Position numbers and translations under genes: made by a program. 64,000 nucleotides of DNA, taken from positions 434,001 to 498,000 of the forward strand of contig JASJOG010000072.1 of assembly GCA_030142905.1 (NCBI GenBank), given 5' to 3'. The notes below the pieces were generated by a model. That model saw only the letters and a list, made by a program, of their open reading frames with translations. It made no database searches and was not told the origin of the DNA. This document shows positions 1 to 12,300 of this stretch, piece after piece (position 1 is the stretch's first letter; every line of letters starts with the position of its first letter). This DNA is from Heliopora coerulea (lineage: Eukaryota > Cnidaria > Anthozoa > Scleralcyonacea > Helioporidae).

Positions 1-906
1 CATCACTCAAGAATCAATGACATGGAGGTGACAATCAAGTATTACTGAACTGCAAAGCAAAGAAAGGAAATTCATTCCCGGACATGACCCACTCGCCCGG
101 AAATTATACACGGAGTTCTCCTCAAGCGGGTTAAATTACATTCTGTCTATGTAACATGAACTCTCTTCAAACCTACTGACTGTGACGAGCTTTGTTGCAG
201 AACTACGTTGTTAATTAACCAAATACGAAGCTTATTATGAGGGATATTAGTCTTGTGAGTGATATTCTTTAAACTTCTTTTTTTGTTTTTTGCTCATACG
301 TAATGATGTGATAACTCATCAGTATTACACTATATATCATTGCCTTCTCCATTGTGTCCCTGTTTTAATTAAAATGGTGACCGATGAATGAAAAGACCAA
401 TTAGGACTAAACAGTGTCGCTTGAACGATTTCAGTTAGACGTTTACTTTATCCGTTAAAGCAAGAAAAACGAACGGCACTTCAAACAAAATGAGCAGTAG
501 GCGGTTCGACCTCCTTTGTCAACAATAGTATGCCATATATTCTGACTCGTTTGTTTAAGCATTTCTGCTGCATTTCCTCGCCTTACCTTTGATCCGCGCA
601 AACCCCCGTTCTTAATCCAATATATCATGATTCGTATTTTCAAGAATACAGCGCGTTGTATGGCAACAGACTGGGTTTTCACATTACGGATATTTCAACC
701 TCTGGTCTACCCATTCCGCAACATTTGTGGAATGACCTCACGTCAAATAACAATAAACGCTAGTGTTTATGTTTGTTTGTAGTTGAATGCCTGGTGCTCT
801 ACAGTCGTCTAGATAATAACTGGGGTTGCTCATCGCAAGGAATTTAAACCAACTGCGTCATCTTCGGATGATAATTCGTTTGGGCGTTTAGCTTGTTAGA
901 AAAGAT
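1..906. other. 5' flanking region without recognised gene
   Basis: I see no exon of a recognisable family here. Short open frames on the minus strand (for example 455-682) have no domain, splice context or similarity I know. The last part, directly before 907, presumably holds the promoter and 5' UTR of the gene at 907-1782, but no TATA box or other core element stands out. Confidence 0.5.
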
Positions 907-1782
907 ATGGAAAAGCGAGTCAAACAACTTAACATCACTGCTGAAGAAATGGACAGGAGGCAGAGCGCTGCCAGACGTTTGAATAGGAATGAGAGCAACC
1001 GCTTGCGTCAACAGCAAGAACATATTCGGGATAATCATGAAGTGGTTGCCATCGAGATCGATCAAGAGATGAGGAAAATCCAAAATGAGTTAAACGAAAT
1101 TAGGGAAATCACCGGCCACGACTCCTATGCCAGCAGTCCAAGAGAAGGAAATAGTCACAAGTTTAGTAGTAAAAGAAAGAGAAAGCAGAAGACGGCGAGG
1201 CAAAGAAAACCGAAACCTATTGAGATAAAATTAAGGAGAAAGTTCACTCGAGACGAAACCTTGGTTGATAGTAAAGTAAAGTTTAACAGTGATGAAGATT
1301 CTTTGCTAATCTCCTCGAGGTCAACAGCTGGAGATAATTTACCTCGTAATGTGGAGCTTCACACCGCTCACATGAGTGAACCTGCGTCTAAAATGGCGGC
1401 ACGCGTCTCGCGTTTTAGCCGCCATAAAAAGGACGAGAAGCTACCAAACATCGCGGCGAACCTCACGTCGGATTCCCGCTCTTTGCTTGAGCTTGATGTC
1501 GACGAAGCGCGAGTGCAAGCTCGAAAGCGTTTACTAGGGGAGAACAACGTCAACGATAATGAGGAAAGTGGACAACCTGGAACGAACGACGAGAATGATA
1601 TCGAGCCTTACATGTATGTGCCACCGGATGGACGGAAAAGGACCGTTTATTTAATCCCTCCTTTGGAAGATCTTCTAAAGGAGGCGAGAAAGGCAAGGTA
1701 TCTTCGGATGCCTAAACGATGGCTGAATGATGAGGACGACCCGGAAAGGGAAATCAGTATTGATGAAATATTCAATAAATGA
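907..1782 (+). CDS. Uncharacterised 291-aa basic, coiled-coil-like protein (single exon)
   Basis: An uninterrupted 291-codon frame starts at an ATG and ends in TGA. The N-terminal third (about residues 1-75) is rich in Glu, Gln, Arg and Lys with heptad-like spacing, as in a coiled coil. Residues about 85-115 form a strongly basic Lys/Arg cluster that could act as a nuclear localisation signal. The middle is Ser-rich and acidic. The C-terminal part (about residues 240-291) has a hydrophobic patch (YLIPPLEDLLKEARKARYL) followed by an acidic end. No catalytic motif, signal peptide or membrane segment is visible, and I do not recognise the family. An AATAAA hexamer (1774-1779) overlaps the last codons, so it could serve as a poly(A) signal only for an unusually short 3' end. 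The length, continuous frame and normal composition make a real gene likely. It may be a lineage-restricted gene. Confidence 0.65.
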   Translation: MEKRVKQLNITAEEMDRRQSAARRLNRNESNRLRQQQEHIRDNHEVVAIEIDQEMRKIQNELNEIREITGHDSYASSPREGNSHKFSSKRKRKQKTARQRKPKPIEIKLRRKFTRDETLVDSKVKFNSDEDSLLISSRSTAGDNLPRNVELHTAHMSEPASKMAARVSRFSRHKKDEKLPNIAANLTSDSRSLLELDVDEARVQARKRLLGENNVNDNEESGQPGTNDENDIEPYMYVPPDGRKRTVYLIPPLEDLLKEARKARYLRMPKRWLNDEDDPEREISIDEIFNK

Positions 1783-1836
1783 ATTTAACGTTTACACACT
1801 TGGAATTCCTGTGGACTGGGCATGAACCGAGATCGG

Positions 1837-2102
1837 GATAGCCAGTTTTATTAACACTATTACGGAATACAAGTGTATCTGTGGAAGTTAGACTGAGAGT
1901 GAACTGATATCATGATATCCAGTTTTGTTAACACCATTATGGAGTACAAGTGTATCTCTGGAAATCAGACTGGGAGTGAACAGACATCATGATAGCCAGT
2001 TTTGTTAACACCATTATGACGTACAAGTGTATCTGTGGAAGTTAGAGTGAGAGTGCACTGATATCATGATAGCCAGTTTTGTCAACACCATTATGGAGTA
2101 CT
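1837..2102. repeat. 77-bp tandem repeat, about 3.4 copies
   Basis: Units begin at 1837, 1914, 1991 and 2068, exactly 77 bp apart, each opening with GATAGCCAG or a close variant. The last copy breaks off after about 34 bp. Copies differ at a few positions. The array starts about 55 bp after the stop codon of the preceding gene, so it may be part of its 3' UTR. Confidence 0.9.
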
Positions 2103-2153
2103 AGCCTACCTCTTGAGTGAAAAAATACAACTTACTTTACATTTACTCTAATT

Positions 2154-2190
2154 GACGAGTAAAATCGTCAGGTGTTAGCCAGAGTAAAAT
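2154..2190 (+). repeat. Dispersed approx. 35-bp motif, copy 1
   Basis: This copy reads AGTAAAATCGTCAGG then TGTTAGCCAGAGTAAAAT. Related copies are at about 15421-15479, 22907-22944, 43170-43204, 45408-45442 and, inverted, 51281-51315. All lie outside coding exons. The consensus looks like GACAAGTAAAATCRTCTGGC followed by RTTAGCCAGAGTAAAAT. Confidence 0.7.
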
Positions 2191-4442
2191 TAATTAATTT
2201 TATTGCCGAATGGCAGTATTGTCAGCTAAGCGGTTGATATTCCGCCAAAATCAATGAGTTCATTCCGAGTCTCTCCTAATTACCTCTCTTCATACTAGAT
2301 ATTTGTTTGCCAATATCACTTGATACAAGAGTGCGAAAGTTTCGGATCAGTCAATCATGATCTCCTTTCCAAAGCAATGTGCTCCATCAACGGACCAAAT
2401 CAAACACACCAAATACCATGCCGAGTTTTCTTGTTATCTTGAGCTTATGAATAATTAGAATGCAAGCGAGTTTTTTACATAGTTCAACTGATAAATTACC
2501 TGCAGTTGTTTTAAATACCACACACTTCAGCCTTTTTTTCTGGTTTCAAAAGATCATTAGACCCCTTATTTCCTCCACTTTTCAAGACAGTACACCAATA
2601 TAATTGATGAGAATAGATTAACGGCCCACAAAACGATAATGAATGTAAATTTTCCAATGTCAGGATCATACATCTCTAGGGTCCAACCCGTGAACAGTTA
2701 CGAAAAATGCAACTGTAAGGCCTCTGGCTGTTGCACTTTTCTACCTGGCGCACCAATGTAGTTGTGCTTCGGCTGGTTCCAAACACAATTGGGGACTGTA
2801 TCTTTCAATAAATGTGAAACGTTTAATCACAACTCGTCTCTAAAGTTATAAGACCTTCTTTCTTTCGTTCCGATTACATCACTGCACCACAATTATCAAC
2901 TCGCCTCTAAAGTTACAAGATTTTTCCTTTATTGGCGTCGCCCGGAAGCTCCGCCTCACATTGTGCTTTGGTCCAAAGTTCAAAGTCTAACAATGAGGTA
3001 ATCCAACAATAGTCCCGACCACTCCACAACCAACTAAACAGAGCATTTCCAAAATATTCGACACTGGCCGGTAATCAAACTCGTAACCTTGAGAATCTAG
3101 AACGGTGCTGTACCAACTGAGCTAAGAAGGCCGTTGACAAGAACACGATCAAGAGTTTTCTTATTTTTATACATGATAATGCCCATGATGTGAAGGGTAT
3201 ATTCAAAGAATATTAGGAATTTATACTAATATACCTCTTTTAAATGAGGTCGCTTTGGGTTTGGATGCTTAATGAGGCACAATACTAATAATCATTATAA
3301 ATCTTCAATATTGTTCAATTCAGTTTCTTTAAGAGTAGAAGGATGCAAGTTTGATCCAGGAATGTTGTGAATGTATACGAATCGAGGGTAATGAAACATA
3401 GTACGATAGGAAGAAACATTTTTGGCATCAGAAAATAGTTTAACAAGAAAATTGATCGACCTTTTGCAATGGCAGCTGTGGCGTATCAAAAACAGCTTCT
3501 GACTAGAAGACAAGAAAGTGAGGTTTCTCCCGACTCCGTACGAGTCCATGAATTATACGTCCAATCCCATGAAACTCCCATAAAAAATTTTGAAATCCAA
3601 CCCTTTTACTCCCGAATAGTTTCTAATCCTTCCGGAATCCCATCGATTTTTCCACTCCCTTAGACTACTCCCGTCACGCCTCATCCCCATCACCCACCAG
3701 GATTATTATTCACGTTCAGTACCGTCGTGATATTTAAAAGATAATTCCTGCACGTATTAAAAGAATTGTCAAATTAAGAGTGTTATGACAGGACGGTAAA
3801 TTAAGTTTCCCCTCATCTAACAAACCGTAAATATCTGCAATGTTAGGAGATACATTTGCCTGCTCTGGAGTAGATGTAGAAAATGTGTCGGTTGGTTGAA
3901 AATAAGTTGAATGACGAAACAAAAGATCCCCAAGTACGTTGACTTTGAAACAGATCAAGTCAGCGGCGATACCGCACCCCCTTATCCACCGTAGCACAGA
4001 AACCGGATGGGGACCAATGTCCTATGCTGTACCATAGTTGACATTCACTGTCGTCTATTGCGAATTCTTGAATTTGATTGGCTCACCAATCATCTACTGT
4101 TCTGTGTTAGATTGCACGCGCGCTGGGCCTGCAAAATGAAGCCTCTTCACAATTTTTTATTTAGAAAATGACAAAATTCATGTATTCTAATCGGTGTCGT
4201 TGGTACTGTCTACTAAAATAATTAGCCTAGGCGCTATCGTTTTCTAAATGTCAAAAAGTAATATGTAGAATCCAGACTTCTACTCGCTCCGAATCACAAT
4301 GTCGAAAATTAGAATATCCAACATATCAACGTGCATTACGTGCTGCTGTTAAAACTGATATATACTCGTGTTTTTGCTGAGTTTAATACCCGGGTTTAAT
4401 ATCCTTTTATTAGTCACCATAACGACAATATTGATGTACAAT
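2191..4442. other. Intergenic stretch, no gene recognised
   Basis: No recognised exon is present. The only structured items I see are a weak direct duplication around 2830-2930 (AACTCGTCTCTAAAGTTA and a near copy about 68 bp later) and the tRNA-like repeat listed separately at 3060-3131. Short frames at 3295-3549, 3469-3663 and 3734-3997 show no domain or splice context. Confidence 0.5.
3060..3131 (-). repeat. tRNA-derived repeat (SINE-like), degenerate
   Basis: On the minus strand a stretch reads TAGCTCAGTTGGTA (a good RNA polymerase III A box) followed about 35 nt later by GAGTTTGATTACC (a degraded B box). The arms do not fold into a full cloverleaf, so this is not a working tRNA gene. It looks like the tRNA-like head of a SINE or an old tRNA pseudogene. 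Confidence 0.5.
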
Positions 4443-4443
4443 G

Positions 4444-4725
4444 TATTGATATGAAAAACCACGACCAGCCGACAACTTCAAAAAGTATAAAATAAAACAT
4501 ATTCCGAAAAATAGAGACATCTTGTAAAACTCTAGATATGAGTCAAAACAAGACGAGTATATATATAGATCTTGGCTTGTTCTGTAAATCATTCTGTCTG
4601 ATGACTTTGTAATAAAGTCGAAATATTACAGTCTCATATACTCGTCTTGTTTTGACTCATATTTTGAGTTTTCCAAGATGTCTCTATTTTTCGGAATATG
4701 TTTTATTTTATACGTATTGATACGA
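4444..4725. mobile_element. Fold-back element with about 78-bp inverted arms
   Basis: Arms at 4485-4562 and 4636-4713 are near-perfect inverted repeats separated by about 73 bp. The unit is flanked by a direct repeat of about 12 bp (GTATTGATATGA near 4444 and GTATTGATACGA near 4714) that looks like a target-site duplication. The outer left part of this family recurs in reverse orientation at 34204-34288. No transposase frame is present, so this is a non-autonomous element. Confidence 0.7.
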
Positions 4726-5141
4726 ATTTAGCATTTTCAAAAACTTATCACATGATACGGATATGTCGGCTATAACACCATGTGTGAGGAATTAGATCAG
4801 AGTTTCTTAACCAGTGAAACTTTTCAGGTTTGCCGGCACGAAATGTCCATAGGAGAATATATACAAAAATATGGGGAAAAAAAAGCCATGTCGAATGAAA
4901 AAAACCCGCACAGTTGGCGTGCACTCGCGCAATTTCTAGAATCAAGAACTGGAGTATAAACACACTAGCTGACGACTACCTTTTATACTGATATAGTTAA
5001 ACTACAATTAGTAATAGCATTGTGACAACTCACTTTGGTGTTTTGTAACACTCTATGCTTCTGCTCCCATTGGTACATAACTAAAGTGTATGTTTTCAGA
5101 GTCAAACATACAGCAGGCTTTGATTTGTGTAGCGGTGCAGT

Positions 5142-5294
5142 CAGTGGAGTAACGGAACTACTGGGGGGGGGCCCTTAGGAGATTTCAGCTCGGAGGCCTC
5201 CGTCAGCCCCCGTTAGTAGACTTAGTGTAGACGTTAGTAGACTGGGGGTCCTTAGGAGTTGCTCTAACCCTGACCATAGTCCGTTACGCCACTG
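5142..5294. mobile_element. Short hAT-like MITE
   Basis: The left end reads CAGTGGAGTAACGGA and the right end is the inverse of CAGTGGCGTAACGGA, so the TIRs match at 14 of 15 positions. The element is 153 bp and is flanked by GGTGCAGT (5134-5141) and GGTGCAGC (5295-5302), an 8-bp target duplication with one mismatch. CAGTGG-type ends with 8-bp duplications are typical of the hAT superfamily. The inside is GC-rich with a G run and has no coding capacity. Confidence 0.75.
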
Positions 5295-6509
5295 GGTGCA
5301 GCCATCGCACAGTACTTAAGCTAGCAATTTTGCCGGATACAACACGCCTCTGCGTGGTGATAATGAACTGTTTTATACAGGGAGAAATGGCGGGTAAAAA
5401 AGGTCAGGAACTACCGTTTGAGGCTCTATTTTCCTTCCATATATTTTCCTCCTACAATAGCAGCCATACCTATCGTTTTAAGTGCTTCAAAGATCCATCT
5501 TAATTTATGTTGGCGGGCTACGTTTAATCGAGTTTATGTCAACGTGAATGAAGCAAGAAACGTTGGATGACGTCCCTTGTCTATTGTTATCATGATAAAA
5601 TAAAGTCGTTATAAAAATGAAGCCGTGCTGGGGCTACTGACGATAATGTGTAAACAAAATCAGTAGGAGTCAAAAAACATCTGCTTCTCCATATGCTCGC
5701 GTCTCAAGGAAATGAGATTCAACAGATAGTAAAGATATTTGGATCACGTAGACTATTACAGTCCGTCAGCTCTTCCCCTGTGAATTTTACAAACGCTCTC
5801 AGTTGGAGTAGGGTGTTACTGGTATTCTTTTATATTGGCAAGAATCTTTTATCTCCTCCGGGCAATCAGAAATTAATTTTACAGGGTTGTAATATGTCAC
5901 TTATACGCGTGTATTTTCATGCATAAGAGAACTTTACATTTGGCCACTGAATAAATTCAAGTGCTCCGAAGCGTTGGAGGAAAAAACATGTTGAATTATA
6001 AATATCAAAGCGCTATTTCTAAGAACTTTATTCATAATTTCTTTTACTTTAATAAAAGAGGTCGAACTAACAGTAGATTATCACGAACGCGCTTTAAGAT
6101 ATAAAACACGACGAGAAAGCCGATGCTTTAATGCGTTTATGCGAACTTTAAATTCTACATAGCAGAGGTGTCTTCCTTTGATGAGCGAGCTATTATGCAT
6201 CCTGATAGCTTTCCTCTTTGAATCACGATAATAGATTTAGTAATGATTATAATAATGGCTTCTTCCTGGTTTGTTAAAATATTTATGCTTTACGGTTGGT
6301 GTTGAGTAAATAACTTTAGCTCCCCTGTTATATATATTTATAATCAAATAGGAGCGACGCATATAGGATGAACCAGCAAAGAAGGGAAAAACATAGAGTT
6401 CTGACCTTCGTGTTGTAAAATTCTTATACAGAGAGAATTAAACTAAGCCGAGAAGACAGCGTAAAAGTGCGTAAAAAGTAGAAACAACCTAATCGTAACA
6501 AGTCTGAAA
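5295..6509. other. Intergenic stretch, no gene recognised
   Basis: AT-rich sequence without a recognisable exon. A 77-codon frame at 5693-5926 has no supporting domain or splice context. Confidence 0.45.
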
Positions 6510-6780
6510 GTAGTCGTAGGATGAATATTAATGCCTAGCTCAAGATTCGAATGTGAATAGCCATGACAGGATAAATCACGACAAATAACAAAACATGTTA
6601 GTTTATACAAGCTTTACTGACGTTTCGTTGTATATGACTTTGAAAATGTTGCGCGTTAGCAACGAAACGTCAGTAAAGCTTGTATAAACTAACATGTTTT
6701 GTTATTTGTCGTGATTTATCCTGTCATGGCTATTTACATTCGAATCTTGAGCTGGGCATTAATATTCATCCTACGACTAC
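6510..6780. mobile_element. Long near-perfect palindrome (121-bp arms), fold-back element
   Basis: Positions 6510-6630 and 6660-6780 are inverted repeats of 121 bp each with very few mismatches, separated by a 29-bp spacer. A 13-bp direct repeat AAGTCTGAAAGTA lies at 6500-6512 and 6815-6827. It may be the target-site duplication of a slightly larger unit. No protein is encoded. Such a transcript would form a long double-stranded hairpin. Confidence 0.8.
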
Positions 6781-9387
6781 GATTCCCGCCTGGTAAATCT
6801 TTGGTCAATATTTTAAGTCTGAAAGTAAGTTTGTGAACATCAAGCAGCAATAAACACACTCTACAAACAAACTTATATTATTATTATTCTGAAGATATGA
6901 CAAATACAAGGCCAATCATTTTCCTGTGTGAGCGAATTGTATTGCCGATCCCCCCTCGGAATGGATAAACATTTACTGTTTCATAAGTATTGCTGCGGAA
7001 AAAACTAATTGGCGCTAAACCCCTCTAATGTTTCATTTTACTTACGTAACACCAATCCGTGTTTGGTTTTGCCTACTGATTTAACCGATTGGGTGGTTGT
7101 CTTTCGTGTTATGCGGTGAATAATTCATGAACAACCGGACGTCAGGTGTGTTTTAGTTTGTTGTCATTTTGCTTCAGTTTCGCACGCTTATTTCAATACA
7201 CCTCATTCACATTCACACCATTCGAGAAAGGCAACATGTTGTCTCTACACGCAAGTTATCTATATTCATGAAAACCATCTTCTGGTTGCGAAATTAAATT
7301 GCAGAATAAGTCAGACGTTTTCGTATACTCCACGAGATCCTGTGGGCTAAACTTTCCGCTGTTTCTGGTTTAAGCTCTTTCAAAAATAACTTAAAATTAT
7401 CTACCTAGATTTCACTCATCTGAGCTTATATAAAGATTATGAATTGCAAGTTTCCGCGAGCTTTTGAATGCCTTGTGAGTATTCAACAGTTTCTGAATAA
7501 ACGCTTCAAAAATATTAATCACGGCAGCAAATAATATTCGTCCATTAGCTTTTGATGATATGTGAAGTGAAAGGTGGGGATGATTTCTTTATCCACCTTT
7601 ATGTAAATTCAACTACACGTCTATTTATTACGAACTTGGTTATTAAATTACCTTGATCACCATGTTCCGAGTCGTGTTCATTCTTCTCTTCCTATTCTAA
7701 TTAACCATTGATAAAGGCAAATTCAATCCACATATTAAGCATCAATCTTCCTTTAACAAACAGCGACAGTACTCTCGACCACGGCCGGAAGCGTTCCCCC
7801 CTGTAATAGGAAAAAAATCATCAACTACACCGAAAATAAAACGGTAACAGTTTATACACTCTAAAGCTTTTAGCTTCCTGCACGTGCTCGACAAACAAAT
7901 GCCATTTTAAACGCCATCTCAGATGAACAAGCTTAGGGCTTCCGTTCCCAGGCTCGGTAAGATCACGTTAATCACTTTAACGTGTCTTAGTGTGAATGGA
8001 AGGACAATAAGATTTCGTTTTGCTAACTGCAGAAATAATAGCGCTTTCATGTATACCACGCTTTCGGCACGAGCCGAACGGCAGGTGTCGACTCGAGGCC
8101 ATTGTAGAACGTCTTGAAAAATTAACCAGTTTCCTGAGCCATTTTTGCCTCAGGTTAATGGTTTTTAAACACTGGCTTTGAAAATTTCACGGGTTTTCAT
8201 AAACTAAAAAGCAACATGAACAGGCTTCGCAATAAATCTTCCACTTTTTCACATAGCAATCGTGGCGCGAGGCGGTGTTTGTAAGTACAAATGCAATCAG
8301 GATAAGATTATTCGCGACGGGAGTTAGCCCCATTCACTCTGGGTTGATCTAACACGTCTAATTAAGGACGTACATCTAATAAACTGTAATTGATTTGGGT
8401 ACTAAACGTTTTTACTTAATAACCAAATAATTAAACCTCCATTCACAGTTCTTGCTTTAGTTTTGTTTACGAGACAGCGTCGTGGTGCAGTAGCCAATCA
8501 TAATTAAACAAGAAAATGTGTTGTGTTATGTTGTATGTCTTGTGAGCTGTATGTAGAGTAAAGTGGACTTTCGTTGGACATTATTTTCTCCTGCTAAGGT
8601 ACGTCTTGCCGATATCGACTGATAAAAGATTGCAAGAGCGGTAGAAGGACGATGGGATGAAAATTTTTTGACCAATGGTGACAGAAAATTAATAAGTCGG
8701 TCACTTGGGAGAATTCAAAATAACGCTAAAAGTATGTTTCGTTAAGAAAAACCTTCGAAACTTCACCATTTGACAAGCGTTGTAATGGCATCTTCGAAAA
8801 TGCAGCACGACAGAAAAAAAATTAAATAAGGAAAAAATTAGGGCTTTGGGTCATTTTCAAGGACTTGCAGTAAATCTCAGAACGTGTTAGAACATCGACA
8901 CAGCAGAGAACTATTGCTTACTTTCACGGAAAACTGTTTATAACTGAGAACTATTGTTCATTTACAAGAGTTCACAGCACAACTAGTTCATCTCTTTAAA
9001 AAGACGACGTATTGTTCAGCATTTTTTACGGATGACAGAAGATATTACTTCGAGAATATGTATTTCTGATCCAGATGAAAATTCTCAAAGATACAGAGTA
9101 TGACTGTCATGCGCCGAAGCAAAATACGCAGGTGCCTCCAAACTTATTATGAACTGTTCAATGAGATGTATAAAATAAAAGTTGATGAAACATATTTGAT
9201 TAAATACAAAGCCGTATTTAGTTTTGTCACTAGTTTGTTTAGCTTTGACCTTCTCGTCAAAGATTTACCGCCTCGCGTTAAACTGTTATATAAGCCGAAA
9301 GGTTGACTTGCCTGCCGAGCTTACCCAGCCCAGTTGACATCTGAGAACTATCTGGCGCATCAAAATCGAGTTTAGTTTTCATTTAGA
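6781..9387. other. Upstream flank of the PRDM12 gene, no gene recognised
   Basis: No exon of a known family is visible. Short frames at 7923-8117 and 9100-9306 lack domains. The part nearest 9388 should contain the promoter and 5' UTR of the PRDM12 gene, but no clear core promoter element can be assigned. Confidence 0.45.
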
Positions 9388-12300
9388 ATGTCGTGGTGCG
9401 CTGAAAAAGGAACGAAGACACTACACATAAGCCAAGATGTCTTGCGCAGTGTCCTTTACGGCAAATGGTGCAGCGAGTTTGGCGACGACCGAGAGTTAAC
9501 CTACAAATCAGAAGCTGTATTCCGGAAAGATGTTTACAAGTCAGAAAACGGTAAGTCTTCCGCGTTTAGTTCTTTTTTATCCAAACATTACTCAGGCATA
9601 AGTGACCTTCTTGAACATTTTCAAAGACCGTTTTAAACAAACCGCAGTGCGTTTGCTCGATACACAATCCGAATACTGGGTTCACATTTAGATTTGAAAA
9701 ATTGAGATTCCTAACCAAGTGGTTTGTATTACAAAAACAGTGTAAAGCCAGCCTCCAGTCATATTTTTGCCGTTTTGTTTTACTCTCCAGTTGATTAGCG
9801 ACAAATTAAGCAATAATTCAGTAACACAGAGTTGCGGCGTGTTCTGGAAGAGAAACGTGCGATTAAACTTTTCCATATTTCTTTAAAAGACACAATTTCC
9901 CGAAAAAAAAAAGCGTTGATATGACATAAGCCATGTTCTTAAACGCCAAGACTTTTAACCAAGGCACCAAACATATGCCAAGTAATAACTGACGGCGAAA
10001 AAATGGGTTTTCCGTTTGTCTCGTGAATTAGAAGGTTACTCTCAGTGAAGCATATGTAGTCCTTCCTATTCCCATGCACGTCAGTGAGCACGCTAACAAA
10101 CTACAACGATTTCATCTGAATATTGAAAGCTAAAGTGCGTTTTAACTGATTAAAAAAATTGGTAAGGCTCGTCTGCGGCTCCGTTTGTTTCGATGATTTA
10201 ACTTCACCTTCGTCAGTTCGCTTCCCGATTTTGTTAATGTCGCACATAGAGATAAGAAGGATGCCGCTCACTAAAGAGAGTTTATACTTTTTTATCACAC
10301 CGTTAAATCTAAAATTCACTGTTCTATAAATCGCGCAAGTCGCTATTGTTCCTAAGCAGGTGAAAATGTTTTTGAGGAGAGAGAAAACCTATAATGAGAA
10401 CTGAAACCCGAAAATAACTTAGGAAACCAACCTCTATTCATGTTACTTAAAGCCTTGTTATAATAATTCGTCTGGTCGAAAAAAACGGCTCAAGATTTTC
10501 CGAAAAATACCAAAAAAACAAACCAAAAGCAGTCAATGCTTGTGCATGGTATTTTTTAGTTTTTGGTTGTAATAAATGAGCCTTAAAGCAACTATTTTCA
10601 TGACTAATGACTAAAGTTAAACACGGCAAACCTTTTTTAAACAAATAGCATTGGAAAAAAGATATAAAGACACTCAACAAACACAAAGACATTGGTTTCT
10701 GTTGTCTCAGTCAAGGATGGATGAGTCTCCATGAAAACAAAGTTACAATCCTTGGTACTTGGACGATGAACATTGGATTACATATTTTGATATTGACGTT
10801 TTAAACTAATGTTTAGAATCTATAATTGACGTATACAAGTAATGAAATAATTGCGTTGACTTAATTCAATAAGACATTGTAACGTGGTCGTATTGGTTCG
10901 GTTCAAACGAAAATGAAAAATACATGTGGCTTTGTTTTTCGAAACAATGAGAAATTTATTTAACTATCTGGTAATTTACTCAATAACCAAAAATATGACA
11001 TCCTTTTGTGAAATCCTACGTTCGTATTAATTGTATGTCTTTACTCAGTTTTTATGACAATTTTTAGCCGAACTATAATTATAAAAGCAATCAAATGTAA
11101 AACTATTCTTGAAAGCGTGTTGAACATGTAATGCAGACCAAAATATTCGTTTTCAGAAAATTTAGTTGTAATTTAAGGCGTCATATTCACTCAACTTAAT
11201 GGTATCTGTAACCAACTTCTTAATGAATAAGCAGATATATATTTCCATTCAGCTGCCCATGAAGAAGAGGTGAGATAAGAGTCAAAGGTCTTTAATGAGA
11301 TTTTGTTTAGAGATAAAGAGAAAAATGCCTGTTTAGCAGGAACAGGATTGTTCCTCGTCTGTAATTTTACATGGATCTGAAACATACTTGAATGATAAAA
11401 AAGAAATCAAAGCGTCATATCACTTATACATAAAAATAGGATTCTGCGTAAGCAGTGTTAAAAAAACGTAAAAAGTTCAGAGGTTGGTAACTGCAGTGAC
11501 TGATCGCAAAGAATTCTAACGTTTCGAGCGAATGCTCTTGTCCAGAGAGTTAAAACACGTTCCTCGTTTGAACTCTTTATATCACTTATATATTCTTTTG
11601 ACATTCATTCTACGCTTATTAAAATCCTATGCTGTCTTCTGTTCAGCCCTCGTAGTTTGTAATAAGCTCGAAAGCCAATCACTGATGTCCAGATCAGTGG
11701 ATTCCTGCTTTCCCAAACATAGTACAGAGTTTGAGTTGACGAACACATGCTTCACACCTTCCAAATCCCCACCGCATATCACTAGGTCTACCTAACAATG
11801 CGTGGCATTTGTCTCAAAACTGAGTCGGTTTGCACGAATAATTTTACATTCATTTTCTGATAATTTTCAAAACGTTCTTAGAAACGAGGTTTTGTCTTCG
11901 AAGACTTTAAATTACAGTAGTGTTCCGATTTACTATAAAGAAGTCGAAGCAAAGTAACGAACCGAAGATTTGAACGACTGAAATTTATGTTGGAAGTATG
12001 AGAGCTTGGAAATATCATGAGATGATAGATGAACGATCGTCAAGCTCTATCCTCAGAAAAACGATTTCTGAGCCCCAGACGGGGATCGAACCCGCAACTT
12101 TCTGATGACCGGTGAGACGCTCTAACCATTGACCTACCAAGACTGAGATGGAGAGCCAAGGTGCAAGCTCGACGTAATAATAATAATAATAAATTCTTTA
12201 TTTATACTGTTAAAAAAATCCCATCAGCATAAAAGCTGGTATTAACGTGAGAACATATATGTGCGACCTAAGCGGAAGCCACTATATATTAATAATGATA

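Noticed and set aside
12071..12144. Functional tRNA gene
   Set aside because: The A and B boxes are good, but U33 is missing, the D stem is poor and the acceptor stem is mostly wobble pairs. Treated as a tRNA-derived repeat.
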